A DNA stretch of 64,000 nucleotides from Nonomuraea guangzhouensis (GTDB taxonomy: Bacteria > Actinomycetota > Actinomycetes > Streptosporangiales > Streptosporangiaceae): assembly GCF_019396345.1 (NCBI RefSeq), contig NZ_JAHKRM010000012.1:62001-126000 (forward strand). Reading direction: 5' to 3'. How positions within the stretch are numbered: position 1 is the stretch's first letter; each line of letters begins with the position of its first letter. The notes under the pieces are model-generated. The model was not told the origin of the DNA and searched no databases. It worked only from the letters and a program-made list of their open reading frames with translations. The position numbers and the translations under genes are program-made. Shown here one piece after another: positions 31,009-40,143 of the stretch.

Positions 31009-31998
31009 TCAGGTCACCGAGCGAACCGGCCGGCGCGGGGCCGGCGAGCCGCCGGCGGCGAGGACCGCCCGGACCGCCGCCGTCGTGGCGGCCATGAGCA
31101 GGGCCAGGGCACCCAGCGTCTGGCCGTCGGGGTGAATCAGCGCCTGGCCGCGCAGCGCCTGCCAAGTCACCAGGACGATCAGACCCGCGTACGCCGCGGC
31201 CGCCACGATCATCAGGCCCGCCCGGGTCCGCTCGTCGCGCAGCCGGGTGACCCGGCTCGCCAGCAACCCGAGCACCAGCGCCACGACCAGCATGACCTGC
31301 AACCCGTGCAGGCCGACGAAGTGCGGGATGCGCAGGTCGCCGCCAACCGTGCTCCAGCCGGTGAGCGGCAGCCCGGGACCGCCGTCCGGGACGCCCACGT
31401 TGTGCTGGGCGGCCAGGGGGATCGCGTGCCCGGCCGCGTCCTTGGCCATCCACACCTCGTTGGACCTCACCGGTATCAGGAGCCCGAGGCCGATCCCAGC
31501 GATCACGAAGGTCAGACCCGCGCGAATCGCCCAGGTGAGCACCCGGTCGCCGACCCTTTGGAAGATCAGAAGCCCTGCGAGGACGAAGTTCGCCAGCATG
31601 AGCAGCTGCACGCCCACGCTGAAGATCAACTGAATGACGTTGTTGAACGGGTCGTCCGCCTGATTGAAATGGCTGAACGTGCCGCGCGCCGCCTGGACCA
31701 CGACGACGCCGACATCGAGCATGCCGGTGACGGCCAGCAGTGTTGCCATCCACCAGGTCCAGCGGCTCGCCCTGTGCGGCAGCGTCAGCAACCAGGCCAA
31801 TGTCAGGCCGTACACGATGAACGACACGGCGAACTTGAGGGGCTTCCCCCAGACCGGCGCGCCGAGCAGGACACGGTCGTCGGCCACCATACCCACGGCC
31901 GAGACGACCAGCAGCAGCGCCATCGAGGCGACCATCAGCAGAAGCGGGCGATGCAGCCGGTGGACCGCCGTACATGCTGGTTCGAGGACTGCGGACAT
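31009..31998 (-). CDS. Multi-spanning membrane protein, unknown function
   Basis: From ATG 31998 (AAAGG site eight bases upstream) the protein has 329 residues, with about eight hydrophobic segments, e.g. PLLLMVASMALLLVVSAVGM, FAVSFIVYGLTLAWLL, VIQLIFSVGVQLLMLANFVL, and a conserved-looking WGKPLKFAVS. A loop of about 60 residues (RSNEVWMAKDAAGHAIPLAA) faces one side and precedes a His-bearing LRIPHFVGLHGLQVM helix, which could bind a cofactor such as heme. I do not recognise a named family. A longer frame up to 32112 adds a non-hydrophobic head. It is bounded by IS debris and a repeat. Confidence 0.7.
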   Translation of the reverse strand: MSAVLEPACTAVHRLHRPLLLMVASMALLLVVSAVGMVADDRVLLGAPVWGKPLKFAVSFIVYGLTLAWLLTLPHRASRWTWWMATLLAVTGMLDVGVVVVQAARGTFSHFNQADDPFNNVIQLIFSVGVQLLMLANFVLAGLLIFQRVGDRVLTWAIRAGLTFVIAGIGLGLLIPVRSNEVWMAKDAAGHAIPLAAQHNVGVPDGGPGLPLTGWSTVGGDLRIPHFVGLHGLQVMLVVALVLGLLASRVTRLRDERTRAGLMIVAAAAYAGLIVLVTWQALRGQALIHPDGQTLGALALLMAATTAAVRAVLAAGGSPAPRRPVRSVT

Positions 31999-32360
31999 CG
32001 GCACGCCTTTCGAAGCGGAAGCCACGATGAGGAACAGTCCCGACGTTAGGCATGGGCTTGGTTCCGCCCCAGCCTGGCGACCCCCGAGCCAGAGGACGGC
32101 CAGCCGTCCCACGGGTGGTAGGGCGAGCCGTACCAGGGTGTTTGACCTGCTTTTGTGGTGGTCCGTGGTGGGCCATGGCGCAGCACGGGGTCCTTACTGG
32201 TGGAGTCACCTATTCGACTATCGTGAGTTCTCGAAGCCCAGGGCCGTGGTGGTGACTTTCCGTGATGTCGGCGGCAACAAGCCGGGCTCTCGGGCAGGAG
32301 GTGCGCGCGGAAGGGTGAAGTGGGCCTGATTTTGTCGGTAGGGCCTGCCAAGATCGCGAC
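31999..32360. other. Gene-free stretch with repeat R1
   Basis: No convincing gene lies here. It holds the upstream region of the leftward membrane protein, repeat R1 (32196-32264) and the leader of the DUF6461-like gene. Confidence 0.5.
32196..32264. repeat. Direct repeat R1
   Basis: About 69 bases beginning ACTGGTGG and ending TGGTGACTTTCCGTG, roughly 70% matched by R2 (33121-33188) in the same orientation. The two copies bracket the DUF6461-like gene. Confidence 0.5.
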
Positions 32361-33098
32361 ATGACCATCGATGCGCTGACGCCGTTCCGCTGGCTGCAAC
32401 CGCCGTACGGCGATCGGGGCAACCTGCTCGGCGAGATCTACTGCGTGACCTTGCTGCGCGGGCTCGACCCGGCCGAGGTGCTGCGCAGGTTCGGCGCCCG
32501 CACGAGCACGCAGATGAGCTTCGCCGAGCTGAGGCTGGCGGTCTCCGACTTCACGGTGGCGACCGACGGCGGTGACGGAGGTGGTTACGTCGGAGTGGTC
32601 GCCACCGGCGATGGGTGCGCGGCGGTGGAACCGTACGGCTGGTCGGGGACGGAGATGCTGGCGCGGCTGTCGGCCGGCACCGACGTGGTGTCCGTCCTGC
32701 GGCATGACTATGCCTGCGACTACTTTCATTACGCCGCGGACGGCATGGCGCTCACGGCTTTCGACCCGAGTTTTCCCGAGCGTCGCTCCGGTGCCGACAC
32801 TGACCGGCTCGCCGGCCTCATGCACGAGTTCGGCCTGCCTCTCGAGGAGAGCTCAGATGAGGACTGGGACCAACGCTACGACGACCTGTCCGGATCTGGC
32901 CTCGCGCGGATGTTCGCGATGGCGGCCCGCCTCACCGGCGTGACGTTCACCGCCGACCTGCTGGACGGACCACTCCTGGTGGGCGCGATCGCCGACCTGC
33001 CACCGCCACAAGAGCCTCAGCCCGGCAAGAGCCTCGGCGCTATACTCGAGCAACTGAAAGCGGTAAGCGGCCCTGAGTCTGATCACGACGCCGCTTGA
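32361..33098 (+). CDS. DUF6461-like protein
   Basis: The 245-residue soluble protein starts MTIDALTPFRWLQPPYGDRG and carries the pattern YCVTLLRGLDPAEVLRRFGA followed by VEPYGWSGTEMLARLSAGTD, which I associate with DUF6461, a family of single-domain proteins common in Streptomyces relatives. Function is unknown; similar proteins are often found singly or near immunity-like genes. No catalytic motif or membrane segment is visible. It lies between the two copies of a degenerate direct repeat in the accessory region. Confidence 0.7.
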   Translation: MTIDALTPFRWLQPPYGDRGNLLGEIYCVTLLRGLDPAEVLRRFGARTSTQMSFAELRLAVSDFTVATDGGDGGGYVGVVATGDGCAAVEPYGWSGTEMLARLSAGTDVVSVLRHDYACDYFHYAADGMALTAFDPSFPERRSGADTDRLAGLMHEFGLPLEESSDEDWDQRYDDLSGSGLARMFAMAARLTGVTFTADLLDGPLLVGAIADLPPPQEPQPGKSLGAILEQLKAVSGPESDHDAA

Positions 33099-33120
33099 CC
33101 CCCATGGGTCTCCGGTACTG

Positions 33121-33188
33121 ACTGGTGGGCTCGCCTGTTCAGCTGTCGTAAGTTGTCGTTCCTGAAGGCTTTATGGTGACGTTCCGTG
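33121..33188. repeat. Direct repeat R2
   Basis: The partner of R1, beginning ACTGGTGG and ending TGGTGACGTTCCGTG. It includes the 3' end and stop of the integrase-like remnant on the minus strand, so the repeat may be the tail of two old copies of one element. Confidence 0.5.
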
Positions 33189-33420
33189 TTCCCCGGCGGC
33201 GTAGCGGTTCCACCCTCCGCCACCTTCTCGAAGGAGTCGGGCGGTGGTCTTGTCGTGGTAGCTGAGTGCGTCGGCGACGACGGGGGCAGGCATCTCCAGG
33301 AGTTGTTGCCCGATGGCAGCGCCGCGGGCGGCGGCTGCTGGAATGCCGATCTCGTTGTCTCTCGTCTGTGTGCGGTCATCGACGTCGGCGAGTCTCGCGT
33401 CCGCCGAGGCCGAGCTCGAT
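33171..33420 (-). pseudogene. Integrase-like C-terminal remnant
   Basis: The minus strand reads NEIGIPAAAARGAAIGQQLL then EMPAPVVADALSYHDKTTAR and GWNRYAAGEHGTSP before a TAA at 33171. This pattern is that of the C-terminal end of a group of actinobacterial tyrosine-recombinase-like integrases (PAPVVADxLGYHxxT). Upstream similarity fades near 33420 and the catalytic core is missing. Confidence 0.5.
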
Positions 33421-33620
33421 GCCTCTCTTCGCTCCGATCAGCTCCGGATCCTGGCTCATGCCGCGACCAAGGGAGTGGTTCCTGGTGCGGCGAGTTTTGA
33501 CGATCGCGCCTATGTGAGGTTGGTCAGGATCCGGTAGGTGGCATCACGGCGGTGCCCTTGTCAGGCGGCGGGCCGTGGACGAAGATCTCCCCGACGGCTA
33601 TCTGGCGGGGGTGGCGGGAC

Positions 33621-34535
33621 GTGAGCAGCAGGTTATGGACGGTAGCGGCCCTGGTGGCGGTCACCGTGACCATGTCGTCCTGTGACGCCGATACCGCGCC
33701 GAAGGACACGCCCAAGCCCTCCGCCACGAACGCAACGGGCGCCACGAACGCCGAGAGCTCCGCGAGCTCGCCGAATCCACCCCCGTCCCCGGCTCAGCCG
33801 ACCACCTGGGCGGCCGGGCTCTGTCTCGACGTTCAGATGCCCAAGCCGGACAGCCAGCTCCCCGGACTCGCCGACTGCTCGCTCGCGACGGCCGGGGCGC
33901 AGATCACCAAGCTCGTCTACCAGGGCAACGGACCGGTGGAGTGCCCGAAAGACACCGACGGGATGCTGGACACACCGACCGGTCAGCAGCCGCCCCGTAC
34001 GGCCTGCCTGCGCAACCGCCGCGCCCCGCACCCCGGGGACGTCGGCAAGGGCGGTGGGATCCTGCGGGTCGGTGACTGCACGCTCATCGAGAACGAGCCC
34101 GTCGTCAGTGTCGAGGAGCGGGCCTGCTTCGACGGCCACGGCCCCGGCAGGGTCAGGTCCTTCACCAAGACGAAGAAGGCGTGTACGCGCAAGATCTGGT
34201 CCTACGCCTACAAGTGGCAAGGGTCCTACGTGTGCGTCGGCCCGGGGGAGGACGCCAAGAAGGTCGGCCCCCAGTACGAGCTCGCGACCTGCCTGACCGC
34301 GCCCAAGACCAAGAAGCGCAAGACGGTCTTCGGCACCGAGAACGCCATCGTCGGCGGGCTGAAGAAGGTGTCCTGCAAGGCCAGGAAGGCGTGGGGCAAG
34401 GTAGTCGGGTACGTCAGCATCGAGTTCGAGTGCAGGCGGCCGGCCGACTACTCGGTGACGAGCTCGACCACCACGTACGGGCTGCCTTTCGGCCTCGATC
34501 CCTACCCGGCGATCACCTGCATCCGGAGACTCTGA
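33621..34535 (+). CDS. Cys-rich secreted lipoprotein, unknown function
   Basis: The GTG at 33621 is chosen because it starts a normal lipoprotein signal (VSSRLWTVAALVAVTVTMSSC, read as MSSR...) with a GTGG-rich site upstream. The first Cys (about residue 21) would be lipidated. A Pro/Ser/Thr-rich linker of about 45 residues follows, then a 230-residue domain with about ten cysteines in spaced pairs (GLCLDVQ, ADCSLAT, VECPKD, RTACLRN, GDCTLIE, ERACFDG, KACTRK, YVCVGP, ATCLTA, VSCKAR, FECRRP, ITCIRR), suggesting several disulfides. The pattern resembles the septum-formation-like extracellular domains of actinomycetes, without a firm match. Confidence 0.75.
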   Translation: MSSRLWTVAALVAVTVTMSSCDADTAPKDTPKPSATNATGATNAESSASSPNPPPSPAQPTTWAAGLCLDVQMPKPDSQLPGLADCSLATAGAQITKLVYQGNGPVECPKDTDGMLDTPTGQQPPRTACLRNRRAPHPGDVGKGGGILRVGDCTLIENEPVVSVEERACFDGHGPGRVRSFTKTKKACTRKIWSYAYKWQGSYVCVGPGEDAKKVGPQYELATCLTAPKTKKRKTVFGTENAIVGGLKKVSCKARKAWGKVVGYVSIEFECRRPADYSVTSSTTTYGLPFGLDPYPAITCIRRL

Positions 34536-34559
34536 CCCGCGCGTACGGCGCGTGACCTG

Positions 34560-34803
34560 TTGAGTGCCAGAAGAATGTCGGCCCCGCTCAAGGCCGGATC
34601 ATCAAGGAATCGCACCGGCGCGACGAACTCGCCCCCGTCGTCCTCCAGAATTTATTCGTCTTCGTCATCGATCCGAGCGTCGCGTGGATGGACGCCCACG
34701 CCTGCGGAGCGGAGAAGTCCGTACGGATCGCCAGCGCTTCATCACTCGACGACAGAATGTTCGACGTTGCCGCGTCCGGGGCACGCACGTCGCGGAGCGC
34801 CAT
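34560..34803 (-). pseudogene. Broken small gene, DUF6924-like
   Basis: From ATG 34803 the minus strand reads MALRDVRAPDAATSNILSSS then ALAIRTDFSAPQAWASIHAT. Near 34675 the frame shifts to IDDEDE, a TAA, then ILEDDGGEFVAPVRFLDDPA and LSGADILLALNR. The RTDFSxxxAW opening and the FVxDPALxG motif recall the small actinobacterial family I know as DUF6924. One frameshift, one stop and a missing C-terminal half mark it as dead. Confidence 0.4.
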
Positions 34804-34903
34804 CGCCAAAAGCGCGGGACACGCTGCCGCCGTCACGTTCAGGAGCGCCCTGTGCGACTACGTTAAGGGGTGACAATTAAGGACCAAACGTAGGAGATCC
34901 CCC

Positions 34904-35716
34904 ATGACCGACACCTCGGGCCAGGAGCTCTTAGCCAAGATCGACACCACGAGGCCGCATTCAGCGCGAGTGTGGAACTATCTCCTCGGGGGCAAAGATT
35001 TCTACCCCGTCGACCGCGAGGCCGCCGACCAGTACAAGAAGACCTTCCCCGGGATCGTCGACATCGCCCGCACCGACCGAGCCTTCCTCGGCCGGGCCGT
35101 ACGCTTCCTCACCGGCGAAGGCATCCGCCAGTTCCTGGACATCGGAACCGGCCTGCCAACGATGGACAACACCCACGAGGTCGCCCAGCGGGTCGCCCCA
35201 GAGTGCCGCATCGTCTACGTCGACAACGATCCGCTGGTCCTGCTGCACGCCGAGGCGTTGCTGAAAAGCTCCGACGAGGGGGTCTGCGACTACATCGACG
35301 CCGACCTACGCGACCCCGAGAAGATCTTGGAACGGGCCGCGCAGACGCTGAACTTCGACGAGCCAGTCGCGATCATGCTGCTGGGCATCTTGCATCTTGT
35401 CCCGGACTTCGCCCAGGTGCACCAGAGCGTGATGCGGCTGCTGGACGCCGTGCCCTCGGGCAGCTACCTGGCGATCACCCACGCCACCCTCGATTTCGAC
35501 GGCGAGACGACCGCTCAGGCCGAGGCCCAGCAGGAATGGAACAAGAAGGCCGACCCGATGACCCCCCGCACTCGCGCCGACATCAGCCGCTTCTTCGACG
35601 GCCTGCGGATGGTGGAACCCGGCCTGGTCTCGATGTCACGGTGGCGGGTCGAGGCCACCCCCTGGGGTGAACCCGCCGAGGTGGCCGGCTTCTGTGGAGT
35701 CGGCCGAAAGCCCTGA
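34904..35716 (+). CDS. SAM-dependent methyltransferase, DUF574 type
   Basis: The 270 residues carry the hallmarks of the DUF574 (Methyltransf_19) family: PHSARVWNYLLGGKDFYPVD at the start, then FLDIGTGLPTMDNTHEVAQR with the SAM-binding glycines and IVYVDNDPLVLLHAEALL with the acidic loop residue. The ATG has a TAGGAG site seven bases upstream. This family is greatly expanded in actinomycetes; the substrate is unknown, and genes often sit next to XRE/DUF5753 regulators, as here (687 bases upstream of one). Cytoplasmic. Confidence 0.92.
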   Translation: MTDTSGQELLAKIDTTRPHSARVWNYLLGGKDFYPVDREAADQYKKTFPGIVDIARTDRAFLGRAVRFLTGEGIRQFLDIGTGLPTMDNTHEVAQRVAPECRIVYVDNDPLVLLHAEALLKSSDEGVCDYIDADLRDPEKILERAAQTLNFDEPVAIMLLGILHLVPDFAQVHQSVMRLLDAVPSGSYLAITHATLDFDGETTAQAEAQQEWNKKADPMTPRTRADISRFFDGLRMVEPGLVSMSRWRVEATPWGEPAEVAGFCGVGRKP

Positions 35717-36402
35717 AGCCATTGGCTGCTCCGCTGTCCCCCGAGACCGGAGAAGAGGCCGGCGCCCAAGATGTGACCGGGCCGCCCGCACCGCGGCCCG
35801 CCCGCACTGCGGCCCGCCCGCACCGCAGCCCGCCCGCACCGTGGCCCGCCCACCAGGCACTGCGTCACCCGCACCCCAGTCCTGCCCCCGCACGCAACCG
35901 CGCCATTGCGTCGGCGTGGGCGGCTGTTCCGCACCGCTCGAACAGCCGCAGGTCGAGCTCGTCCGCGTCGGTGTTTGCCGGCCTGGAGATCTGCTTCGGT
36001 CTTGGGGCCCGGCGAGGCTGCACCTTGGACGGGTAAATCGATATCACTGAGGTCAGGTTCTCTCGGTGTAACGCGTGAAGGGCATCGCGTCGAAAGTGTG
36101 CCGTATCGGTTTAGTCACCGTGCGTGGTTTTCTTGGCGAACTGGAGCCATGGGCAGAACGGTCAGAAGTCGCTCCGTCATATGCGGCCGGGAATTCCCGC
36201 TACTGGGAATTTCCGCTGGTCAGAGGCTTTCGAGACGAGTCGGCTGGGCCGTGTATGGGAAGTTTCCAAAGCCCAGTGCCGGGTGCGGCGCTTGACGAGG
36301 AAGAGGCAGCGGGAGATCACGTGGAATATGGTGTTCTAGTCGGCTGCCGTGGCAGGATTATCGACGGTCATGCCGGGGCAATTTAACGATTTGGGAGCAT
36401 AT
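35717..36402. other. Gene-poor stretch with tandem repeat
   Basis: It holds the 16-base tandem repeat at 35780-35852 and the leader of the XRE gene. A 60-residue minus-strand frame (36047 to 35865, MISIYPSKVQPRRAPRPKQI) looks protein-like at its start but lacks a ribosome site and has no recognised relative. A 103-residue plus-strand frame from 36075 is equally unsupported. Confidence 0.45.
35780..35852. repeat. Short tandem repeat, 16-base unit
   Basis: About four and a half copies of GCCCGCCCGCACCGCG with single-base changes follow the methyltransferase stop. All are in the same direction. It is noncoding. Confidence 0.7.
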
Positions 36403-37305
36403 ATGCCAACTGCTCGCGGTGTAGCCGACTTGATGCGAATCCCCGACGGTGATTTGCGTCGGTCCGGGCCGACGGCGTTACGGATGTTGGTCGGCGCGCA
36501 CCTGCGCCAGTTGCGCGAGTCGCGGGAGATCACTCGCGAAGCCGCCGGATATGTCATCCGGAGTTCGCATTCCAAGATCAGCCGCTTGGAGTGCGGGCGG
36601 ACCAGTTTCAAGCTGCGTGATGTGGCTGACCTGCTCACCCTGTACGGCGTGGACGAGGCCGAACGCCAGACCGTCCTCATCATGGCCAAGCAGGCCAACG
36701 CGCCCGGCTGGTGGCAGGACTACCGAGATGTACTCCCCGACTGGTTCGACGCCTATCTTGGGCTGGAGCAGGACGCGGCCATCATTCGCACCTACGAGGT
36801 CCAGCTCATCCCTGGCCTGCTGCAGACCGAGGACTACGCCCGCGCGGTCATCGCGGACGGCCACGAGAACGCCTCTGCCGAGCAGATCGAGCGCCGGGTC
36901 GCGGTGCGGATGCGCCGCCAGCAGATCCTGACGCCACCCACGTCGCGCAAGCTTTGGGTGGTGATGGATGAGGCGGCGCTGCGCCGTCAGGTCGGCGACA
37001 GCGCGACGATGCGCGCCCAACTCGAACATCTCCTGGAGATGGCCGTGTTGCGTCATGTCACCATCCAGGTTCTTCCCTTCAGCTCTGGCAGCCGCGTCGG
37101 AGGTGTCGGCCCCGTCACCCTTCTTCGGTTCGCCCAGACAGAACTGGATGATGTGGTCTATCTTGAACAACTCGCTAGCGCGCACTATCTGAGCAAGGAA
37201 TCCGACGTTCGCCCGTACCAGCATTTGCTGAACCAGCTCGGTGTCCACGCGCAGTCCGCGGCCGAGTCCCGGACGACTCTCCGCCAGATCATCAGCACCT
37301 TGTAG
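36403..37305 (+). CDS. XRE-family regulator with DUF5753 domain
   Basis: From ATG 36403, seven bases after GGGAG, the protein has 300 residues. The N-terminal XRE helix-turn-helix is AHLRQLRESREITREAAGYV then IRSSHSKISRLECGRTSFKL. The DUF5753 domain follows from about residue 105 (YEVQLIPGLLQTEDYARAVI; LWVVMDEAALRRQVG; VTIQVLPFSSG). Such regulators usually sit beside a small DUF397 protein, forming a pair that affects development or behaves like a toxin-antitoxin-type module; no DUF397 gene is visible here. A frame starting 54 bases earlier is possible but lacks a ribosome site. Confidence 0.9.
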   Translation: MPTARGVADLMRIPDGDLRRSGPTALRMLVGAHLRQLRESREITREAAGYVIRSSHSKISRLECGRTSFKLRDVADLLTLYGVDEAERQTVLIMAKQANAPGWWQDYRDVLPDWFDAYLGLEQDAAIIRTYEVQLIPGLLQTEDYARAVIADGHENASAEQIERRVAVRMRRQQILTPPTSRKLWVVMDEAALRRQVGDSATMRAQLEHLLEMAVLRHVTIQVLPFSSGSRVGGVGPVTLLRFAQTELDDVVYLEQLASAHYLSKESDVRPYQHLLNQLGVHAQSAAESRTTLRQIISTL

Positions 37306-37709
37306 ATCGCTGCTCCGGCCACCAGTGGCTCGGTGGGCCGAGGTCGGTGCTCGGGCCGGCTGGTGTGCCGGGCCCAGCGCCATGCGTGAGGGGAGCGGAC
37401 CATACCGACGATGATCGGTCACCGCTGCCGGTTCCAGCTCCGGGGCAAGGGGCTGGACATCGACACAGCCGCGACTTCCTGGAGCTGATCGGCGCCTGCG
37501 CGGCGTTCGGCACGATCGGCGGCCGGGTCGTCCCGGGCCTGCGCGGTCACCGGTTCACCGCCGACGAGCGTGCTGCCGTGGCCGGGAACGTGGCCCGGGT
37601 CTGCTTGGTCGGCCATCCCGGAACGGCCTGAAGCCTCTCGGCGTCACCGCCGTTGGCTTGCCAGGAACCTGTCGCAAGAACACTTGCCGCTCCGCACAAG
37701 GGCCTCGCC
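37306..37709. other. Gap before the xyloside operon
   Basis: No gene is supported. A plus-strand frame from about 37458 to 37631 (FLELIGACAAFGTIGGRVVP) has coding-like composition but no start signal and no known relative; it may be a remnant. Confidence 0.45.
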
Positions 37710-37738
37710 TCCGTTTGTTTGGCTGCCATCTAAACTAA
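37710..37738 (+). promoter_or_regulatory. XylR/ROK-type operator, site 1 of the GH31 operon
   Basis: GTTTGTTTGG, ten bases, AACTAA. The same arms with the same spacing occur at 52591-52619 (other strand) and, less exactly, at 37751-37779. It resembles the TTAGTTTGTT half of the Bacillus XylR operator. Confidence 0.65.
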
Positions 37739-37750
37739 CCGCCGACCGTT

Positions 37751-37779
37751 GACGTTTGTTCGTTGGGACGGAAAACTAA
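37751..37779 (+). promoter_or_regulatory. XylR/ROK-type operator, site 2 of the GH31 operon
   Basis: GTTTGTTCGT, ten bases, AACTAA, 41 bases after site 1. TTGACG at 37749 and AAAACT 17 bases further may be the promoter, so a bound repressor would cover it. GTTAGTT at 37803 adds another half-site. Confidence 0.6.
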
Positions 37780-37821
37780 CTCGCGAGCAGCAGCCTGCGC
37801 CCGTTAGTTGAAGGAGCTTTC

Positions 37822-40143
37822 ATGCCCTACCGCCCGCCCTTGGTCGCGCACGAGTACTTCGTCGCCGACCCGCCGGAGCTGCCGGTCCGTACGCGTGGCG
37901 AACAGGGCCTGTCCGCGTTGACCGCCGCCGAGCCGGTGGCGGTGGACGACTCGGGGGTGACGCTGAAGGGCGTGACCTCGGCGGAGGAGAGCCTGGTCGT
38001 GCAGGTACGGGTGGCGGGCGAGGGGGTGATCCGGGTCCGGCTCGGCCAGGACGTGGACGCCCGTACCCGCTCGGCCCGGGCGATCTCCCTGGTGACCCCG
38101 GGCACGTACCCGCAAGCCCGGGTGGAGACCCGGTCCGGCGGGCTGACCATCGACGCGGGCTCGTTGCGCGCGGAGATCACCCTGGACCCGTGGCGGCTGC
38201 GGTTCACCGACGCGGCCGGTGCCACGCTGGTGGAGCAGGACCCTGGGCACACCGACATCAGCGGGCGGATGCGCACGCTGCCGTTCGGGCGCTCCCACGC
38301 AGACGGCGTCACGGTGGCCTACCACGAGAGCTTCGCGGCGCCGGCCGACGAAGCGTTCGCCGGGTTCGGGGAGTCGTTCACCCCACTCGACAAGCGTGGG
38401 CAGCGGCCCGTCATGTGGAACTTCGACGCCTTCGGCGCCGAGTCGCAGCGCGCCTACAAGAACGTGCCCTTCTACCAGTCGAGCAGGGGATACGGCATCG
38501 TCGTCGACAGCGGGACGCCGACGGAGTTCGACGTCTGCCAGTCCACGCACAGCGTCGTGCAGATCGTCGTCCCCGACGACCTGATCGACTACTACGTGCT
38601 CGCCGGGCCGACGCCGCCGGAGATCCTCGACCGCTACGACCGGCTGACCTGCCGCCCGGCGCTGCCGCCGAAGTGGGCGTTCGGCACCTGGATCTCCTCG
38701 GGCTTCTTCGTGGACAGCCAGGAGCGGGTCATGACGCGGGCCCGGAAGATCCGCGAGCGCGGCATCCCGTGCGACGTGCTGCACCTGGACACCTACTGGC
38801 AGACCGACGGCCACTGGTCCGACATGCGCTGGGACGAGGCCCGCTTCCCGGACCCCTCCGGGATGCTCGACGAGCTCGACGGGATGGGCTTCAAGGTCTG
38901 CCTCTGGATGAACCCCTACATCTCCCACCTGAGCCCAGCTTTCGCCCCCGCCGCCGAAGCCGGATATTTCCTGAAAAATCCGGACGGCGAGGCGTACGTC
39001 GCCGACTGCTGGCACGGCTCCTACCCGCAATGCGGCATCGTCGACTTCACCAACCCGGCCGCTGTCGCATGGTTCAAAGACCTGCTCCGCCCCCTGCTCC
39101 AGCAGGGCGTACAGGCGTTCAAGACCGACTTCGCCGAGGGTGTGCCGCACGACGCGACGGCCTTCAACGGCATGACCGGCACCGACCTGCACAACGTCTA
39201 CACGCTGCTGTTCAACGACGCCGTCGCCGAGGTGACGCGCGAGATCAACGGGCACGGCCTGGTCTGGGCCCGCTCGTCGTTCCTGGGCGGCCAGCGGCAC
39301 TCGGCCCAGTGGAGCGGCGACACCTTCACCAGCTACCCGGCGATGGGCAGCACGCTGCGCGGCGGCCTGGCCCACGGCCTGTCGGGGGTGCCGTTCTGGA
39401 GCCACGACGCGGGCGGCTTCACCGGCCGCCCGGCCGACGACCTCTACGTCCGCTGGACCCAGTTCGGCGCGCTCTCCCCGCTGCTGCGGCTGCACGGCAC
39501 CACCAGCCGGGAGCCGTGGGAGTTCCCCGAGGTGGAGGCCGAGGCGGTGGCCGCGCTGCGGCTGAGGTACCGGCTCATGCCGTACCTCTACTCGGCGGCC
39601 GTGGAGGCCGCGCGGACCGGTGCGCCGATGATGCGGGCGCTGTGCGTCGACCATCCGGGCGACCCCGTCGCCTGGCAGGCCGACCTGGAGTATCTGCTCG
39701 GCCGTGACCTGCTGGTCGCGCCCATGACCTCGCCCGACGGCACTCGGCAGGTGTACCTGCCCGAGGGCCGGTGGGTCGACTACTGGACCGGGGAGGTGCT
39801 GGAGGGCGGGCGTTATCGCGCCGTCTCCGCGCCGCTGGACCACATCCCGCTGTTCGTCCGGTACGGCGCGCTCATCCCGGTCACGGCGCCCGGGAAAACG
39901 TCCGAGGACACGCCGGGGGGCACCGTGGACGTCCCCTCGGAGATCACCCTTGTCGCCTTCGGGGGCGGCGACAGCCGTACCACAGTCCACGATCTCGACG
40001 GCGAGACCGTCGTCGACGCCACCCGCGACGGCGACACCCTGCACGTCACCGTCACCGGGCCGAAGCGGATCGCCGGGGTCGAGTTCGCCCCCGTGGCGGG
40101 TGCTCCGGTCCGTGCGGTCATCACCTCCCAGGAGACACCATGA
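37822..40143 (+). CDS. Alpha-xylosidase, GH31
   Basis: The 773-residue protein has the YicI-type GH31 layout: N-terminal beta-sandwich, (beta/alpha)8 barrel from LPPKWAFGTWISSGFFVDSQ, and two C-terminal beta domains. The nucleophile is Asp436 in AFKTDFAEG and the acid/base is Asp500 in WSGDTFTSY. Family members with the KTDFGE/AEG motif act on alpha-xylosides, such as isoprimeverose and xyloglucan oligosaccharides. No signal peptide: cytosolic. AAGGAG precedes the ATG. It opens an operon with an importer and a secreted GH3, behind two XylR-like operators. Alpha-glucosidase activity is the main alternative. Confidence 0.9.
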   Translation: MPYRPPLVAHEYFVADPPELPVRTRGEQGLSALTAAEPVAVDDSGVTLKGVTSAEESLVVQVRVAGEGVIRVRLGQDVDARTRSARAISLVTPGTYPQARVETRSGGLTIDAGSLRAEITLDPWRLRFTDAAGATLVEQDPGHTDISGRMRTLPFGRSHADGVTVAYHESFAAPADEAFAGFGESFTPLDKRGQRPVMWNFDAFGAESQRAYKNVPFYQSSRGYGIVVDSGTPTEFDVCQSTHSVVQIVVPDDLIDYYVLAGPTPPEILDRYDRLTCRPALPPKWAFGTWISSGFFVDSQERVMTRARKIRERGIPCDVLHLDTYWQTDGHWSDMRWDEARFPDPSGMLDELDGMGFKVCLWMNPYISHLSPAFAPAAEAGYFLKNPDGEAYVADCWHGSYPQCGIVDFTNPAAVAWFKDLLRPLLQQGVQAFKTDFAEGVPHDATAFNGMTGTDLHNVYTLLFNDAVAEVTREINGHGLVWARSSFLGGQRHSAQWSGDTFTSYPAMGSTLRGGLAHGLSGVPFWSHDAGGFTGRPADDLYVRWTQFGALSPLLRLHGTTSREPWEFPEVEAEAVAALRLRYRLMPYLYSAAVEAARTGAPMMRALCVDHPGDPVAWQADLEYLLGRDLLVAPMTSPDGTRQVYLPEGRWVDYWTGEVLEGGRYRAVSAPLDHIPLFVRYGALIPVTAPGKTSEDTPGGTVDVPSEITLVAFGGGDSRTTVHDLDGETVVDATRDGDTLHVTVTGPKRIAGVEFAPVAGAPVRAVITSQETP

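Noticed and set aside
36258-36285. Third copy of repeat R1/R2
   Set aside because: Only about 24 bases around AAGCCCAGNGCCG resemble R1; too short to separate from chance.
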